A DNA stretch of 64,000 bases, from the NCBI GenBank assembly GCA_035578905.1, contig JAQJVL010000258.1, positions 620,001-684,000 of the forward strand, written 5' to 3'. Positions within the stretch are counted from its first letter, which is position 1; every line of letters starts with the position of its first letter. This DNA comes from Stictocephala bisonia (Eukaryota > Arthropoda > Insecta > Hemiptera > Membracidae). A program made the translations under genes and the position numbers. The notes below the pieces were generated by a model. That model ran no database searches. It saw only the letters and a program-made list of their open reading frames with translations, and was not told the origin of the DNA. This document shows positions 60,070 to 64,000 of the stretch, in pieces.

Positions 60070-61550
60070 CCTTAGTGAGGACCATCATAGTTTTATTTTA
60101 GGTTGTAACAACATTCAAATCCATTTACAAATCCTGTTAAGAAAAGAAAAATGGAGTAAGCCCTTACTTGTATCACATATATTCTATTATGTTGTACTTA
60201 GAAAAAGAACCAGATAACTATTAATATACAAGTGTGACTTGTAACTTATGAAAATGACATTATAAACTATTTTGTGGTATAATTGGATGGATAGACAAAG
60301 TTTGGTCTACTGTCCGGCAAAGTATTGTAAGTTATATTTGTCTGTGTCACACAGTAAAATGTTCATAGTAGATTCATAATGTGTAATGAAAATAAATGGG
60401 TATAATCTGCTACAACATAAAATAATAGTGTCCATCGAGGCCTTGTAGCAGACCTCTGAGGGTTAGACGTGGAGATGTAAAACGCAAAGGTGTCTGGAGA
60501 GGGGGAGGGCTTAGCCAGTTACTAGATATTTAACATGTTCACTCAAGCGCCTTCTTTTACTTTTACCTGAGAAAAATATTTGTGCTCTGGATGATTATTA
60601 ATTGAATTTTTACTTGAACTAATTCCAGTTGTTAAACGTAGAGAAAGAAAAACTATGTCTGTGTCACTTTGCCGGTTAACAATGATACCCGGTTAACAAT
60701 GATATATTCATCAGCTGAGTTAGTATGAAACATTAATTTAATAATAATGAAGATCCATAGTTGTGGAGGAGGTACCGACACACTACTTGTGAAAATGACC
60801 TATCACCGTCTTTTTAAAAATATATAACTTATGTCTGGAGTCTTGTTGTTTTTATGATTATTTTGGATAAAACTGTTCTGCGGATAGTTTTTATTCAGGC
60901 TTCGGTCAATAGATTATATGATAAAAGGACATTTTTACGTACATTTCTTAATGTACTACCCTTTTCCAGAATTTATAGTGCGTGTACAATAAAAGTAATA
61001 ATAAAGTCTTCTGTATACAACGGCAATCAAATTTATTAAGAAATAACGGAATATGTATTTTAATTTATGAATTGTGAAATACAAACAGAGAATTTATCAG
61101 AATTTATCATCTGAAATAAACTCAATATAAAAAGATATACATTTAATGTGTTATGATATTAAAATGACCTCAATGCTCATGTTATGATGTGAAGAGACAT
61201 AATAAATTTATGATCGTATTAAGCACATAAAGCAAGAAAATTAAAATGCAAATGAATAAGGTAAGCTACAGTAAATGTACAGTGAAAAGTTAGGTTTAGT
61301 TAAAAAAACCTATATAAGAACATATTTCAATATATTTCCATAGCCAATAATGTAATTTGTTTACAGCAAACTGGCATTCTCTAACTCAACAATTCATTAA
61401 TAATGTTATGTTACATTAATGTTTCGCCTAGCTTCTGATGATTTCTTAAAATAAAACGACATTCATAAGCACTTTTTACACTTTTTCCAGTAAATTTTCA
61501 TTTTATTTATCTGCATCCTGTAATGTTTATTCCTATTAAAGCAGCTTTAT
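60070..61550. other. AT-rich non-coding stretch
   Basis: It contains a small tandem duplication (CCGGTTAACAATGATA twice at about 60671-60704). Otherwise nothing is recognised; a 61-residue open frame at 60854 has no motif. Confidence 0.45.
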
Positions 61551-61551
61551 T

Positions 61552-61576
61552 AAAAAAAAAAAAAAAAAAAAAAAAA
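61552..61576. repeat. Poly(A) tract, 25 bases
   Basis: A25 preceded by ATTAAA about 15 bases upstream (TTCCTATTAAAGCAGC). This arrangement would suit a retrocopy tail, but no source gene is recognisable upstream. Confidence 0.85.
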
Positions 61577-61579
61577 CTA

Positions 61580-63790
61580 GAACAGTTAAGGTAATACAAA
61601 AGACATTTAACCCTCAGATTTTTCTCGAATCATTGTAAAGATTTGCTCCTATTATCTCAGAAATATTTAAGGGGATATTTACATATAGATACATATACTA
61701 CTCTATATTTACAAATACTTATACTAGGTAAACATGTTGTGCATAACTATGTATTACTAAACATGATTAAGTCAAAATTGATCCATGTAAAGTTAAATAT
61801 ACCATGTTAACACGAGCATTTATAACAGATCTGTAGTACCTAGTAAATATGTTTTTATCTCATACTACTGTGTTCAGTTTTCGGGAGTACTGAATATAAG
61901 TAAAACATTAAAATCTTTTCCAGACTAAACCAATTACTTATTTGAAAAGATAAGGAAAATATGTCACCATTAATATATATTTACTTAAAACTACATTCTC
62001 TATGAAAGACTGCCATTATGAAGCAAACTTGTAATGTTGTAAGATAAAATATCATCTTGGTTTAGAAGAAACATAGTTGTTGTTCCTGTCAACCTTTCAC
62101 CAACCCAACGTAGTTACTTCATTCTTAAGGGATAAACTAATCTTAGTTCGTTTATTCAGAATTAATACCATTTCATGTGAAAATTTCCTCGTCTGACAAC
62201 ATATCAGTTGTCTGTAAAGGCTAAATCATTGAAGGAAACAATTTATTCTATTATAATATTACATAGAATACGTTAGAGGAAAATCAAAACGTAACTGAAA
62301 CGTCATTGATCATTTTTACGATAGTTAAATGTACAGATATAACCTTTAAAATATTGTAGAACACAAAATTTCTGATTTAATATTATACCGATATCTATAT
62401 CAACTTTATAATGTTAAAGATATTAGTATTTAGTGATCTGTCATAAAGTTCATAACGCTTATAAAGTGAGTGTAAAAACTAGGCCAAATTTTTACCTCAT
62501 TTTAGTTTAAGATTACAATAAACTCTTATAATAATCAAGTAAATCAAAAATAAATTAGCCCTCACCCAAATATCCTCAGAGAGCTCTTTTACTTAATTTG
62601 TAACCGGTGGGTTGGCTTTTATCTGTGAATGTTATCATACATACACTTAAGTTGATTACATAACTAACAATATTGTCAAGTAAACATTGTTAATATGTTT
62701 ATATTTGATTGAAATACATTGAAGGACATAGTTACTCCTAAGTAATGTATACAATATATATTTAATATTAACCTATACAGAACATTTAACAACATTAGAT
62801 TAATCAATTTTATTCCAATCTATACTATCAATATATTTTATATTTTACTAACAGTTATCTTCAGTTCTGCTACTAGTGTATAGAGGGTGGTTTATAAGGT
62901 TATCCCTCCCCCCCCCCCCCCACTTATACAGCACATTCTATTAGGGAAAATAGTGAAAAAATGTCATGAAAATAGTTCCGGGATCTCTTCGTTAACAAAA
63001 TAGTATTCCTAGAAAAATAATGAAATAAAGCAACACTGAACTTCTAAAACGGTAAACTAAATAAAAAAGTATAGTTGTATCTAATGTTACTTGTACATTT
63101 CTAAGTGCTTTACAGTATTTAATTAGCTTGGTATATTATTGATAAAACAATAATGAAGTTATAAATATGACTTTAAAATACAATAATTTTATACTTAAAA
63201 TTTGTATTATTAATAATAAAATTATAATAATACGTCTGTTTATAATAAAAAAAATAATTTAAAAAACATACATTGGAGTGGCATTGTGACAATGCGAACT
63301 GTTGAATAAATGTGAATAACTCTTTAGAGACTAGACTAGGTAGAAAAACTATTAAAGATTTGAAATTATTGGTGATAATAATAGTTCATATAAAGAGATA
63401 TATATGTTTTGTACAAAAGTTAGATTTTGTCACAGCTTTCTTCAAGCAAATCACTTAGATAAACCAATCTTAGTATTTAAAAAAATTATGTTAAGTCAGT
63501 ATACAAATTACATTTAGTAATACAACAATATTTGTATAACAACTGAACGTAATACCTAGGTAATACATGTTTAACAAAGAGTGTTATACTTTCATGCACA
63601 TAATAAGCTTAAGCAGTTTTTATCTGTCTGTGTATTGTGTCAATAGTTGAAGTTCTACAATGTTTGAAAAAAATAATATCTTGGATATAGTCTTTTACAA
63701 TCGTATTTTCATCAAATCACATTTTCTGTGACACATTTTTATCAAAACAATTATATTAATTGTACACAGAGTTTGTTTTTAAGTTTAACT
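61580..63790. other. AT-rich non-coding stretch
   Basis: Nothing recognisable apart from a C14 homopolymer at about 62908-62921. Confidence 0.5.
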
Positions 63791-63799
63791 AAAATTCGT

Positions 63800-64000
63800 C
63801 TTAAATATAGAATAGAATAAGTTTATTCAAAACATTTCACATAATTATGGCCCCGCTAAGTAACAAATAATACTTGTCAGCGGGGTCCATCTTAACTGTA
63901 ACATGTAATACATCAAAGAAATTAGTATATAGTACGTAGTAATGTAATTTATTCGTAATTTTAACAAATATATAGTTAATTATAATTATATACACGCAGT
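63800..64000 (-). mobile_element. Possible 3' end of a second LINE, running off the window
   Basis: On the minus strand the sequence reads TTGAATAAACTTATTCTATT then CTAT. This is a polyadenylation signal leading into a short TTATTCTATTC-like repeat, the usual 3' end of CR1/Jockey-type LINEs. Just before it lies a GC hairpin: GCCCCGCTAAG (63851) against CAGCGGGG (63879-63886). The coding part, if any, would lie beyond position 64000. Confidence 0.4.

Overview
The window is AT-rich, gene-poor eukaryotic DNA. I find no intact host protein-coding gene, no rRNA and no convincing functional tRNA. Tandem arrays fill about a quarter of it (close to 11 kb in the 96-bp satellite alone), and decayed transposable elements account for most of the recognisable rest. 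The organism is most likely an arthropod, probably an insect with a large, repeat-rich genome. The grounds are the insect-type DDE transposase, two kinds of non-LTR retrotransposon, and a degenerate CCTAA repeat that resembles the arthropod (TTAGG)n telomere motif. This is inference from repeat families only; I cannot name the species.

Layout, left half. Positions 1-11075 are a 96-bp satellite array that runs off the left edge. Marker monomers recur every 2.0-3.1 kb, which shows irregular higher-order copying. The array is interrupted at 10217-10590 by a 36-bp G-rich minisatellite with strong G-quadruplex motifs, and it ends beside a tRNA-Leu-like relic. From 12 to 27 kb come a MITE, SINE-like and other dispersed repeats, a Penelope-like fragment, a dead full-length DDE transposase (minus strand) and a 38-bp array. 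Then come a 37-bp array (27588-28945) and an 88-bp array (31866-32755).

Layout, right half. A 2-kb non-coding element with conserved splice-site-like signals lies at 36108-38165, and a second, inverted copy lies at 55235-57190. Between them are a LINE C-terminal fragment, a TA-flanked MITE, a MITE carrying telomere-like DNA, a 102-bp array (41690-43411), a near-perfect 119-bp-arm hairpin with a hammerhead-like motif, more G-rich minisatellite, and a nearly full-length LINE ORF2 (48.3-52.9 kb). That ORF2 is split by a 1300-bp inverted-repeat transposon. After it come a 53-bp array and AT-rich sequence, ending with what looks like a LINE 3' tail.

The LINE is the clearest record of events. Its frame shows that the 1300-bp element inserted at a TA dinucleotide, and a separate 33-bp duplication added two stop codons. 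Two compensating frameshifts near the C-terminus finish the decay.
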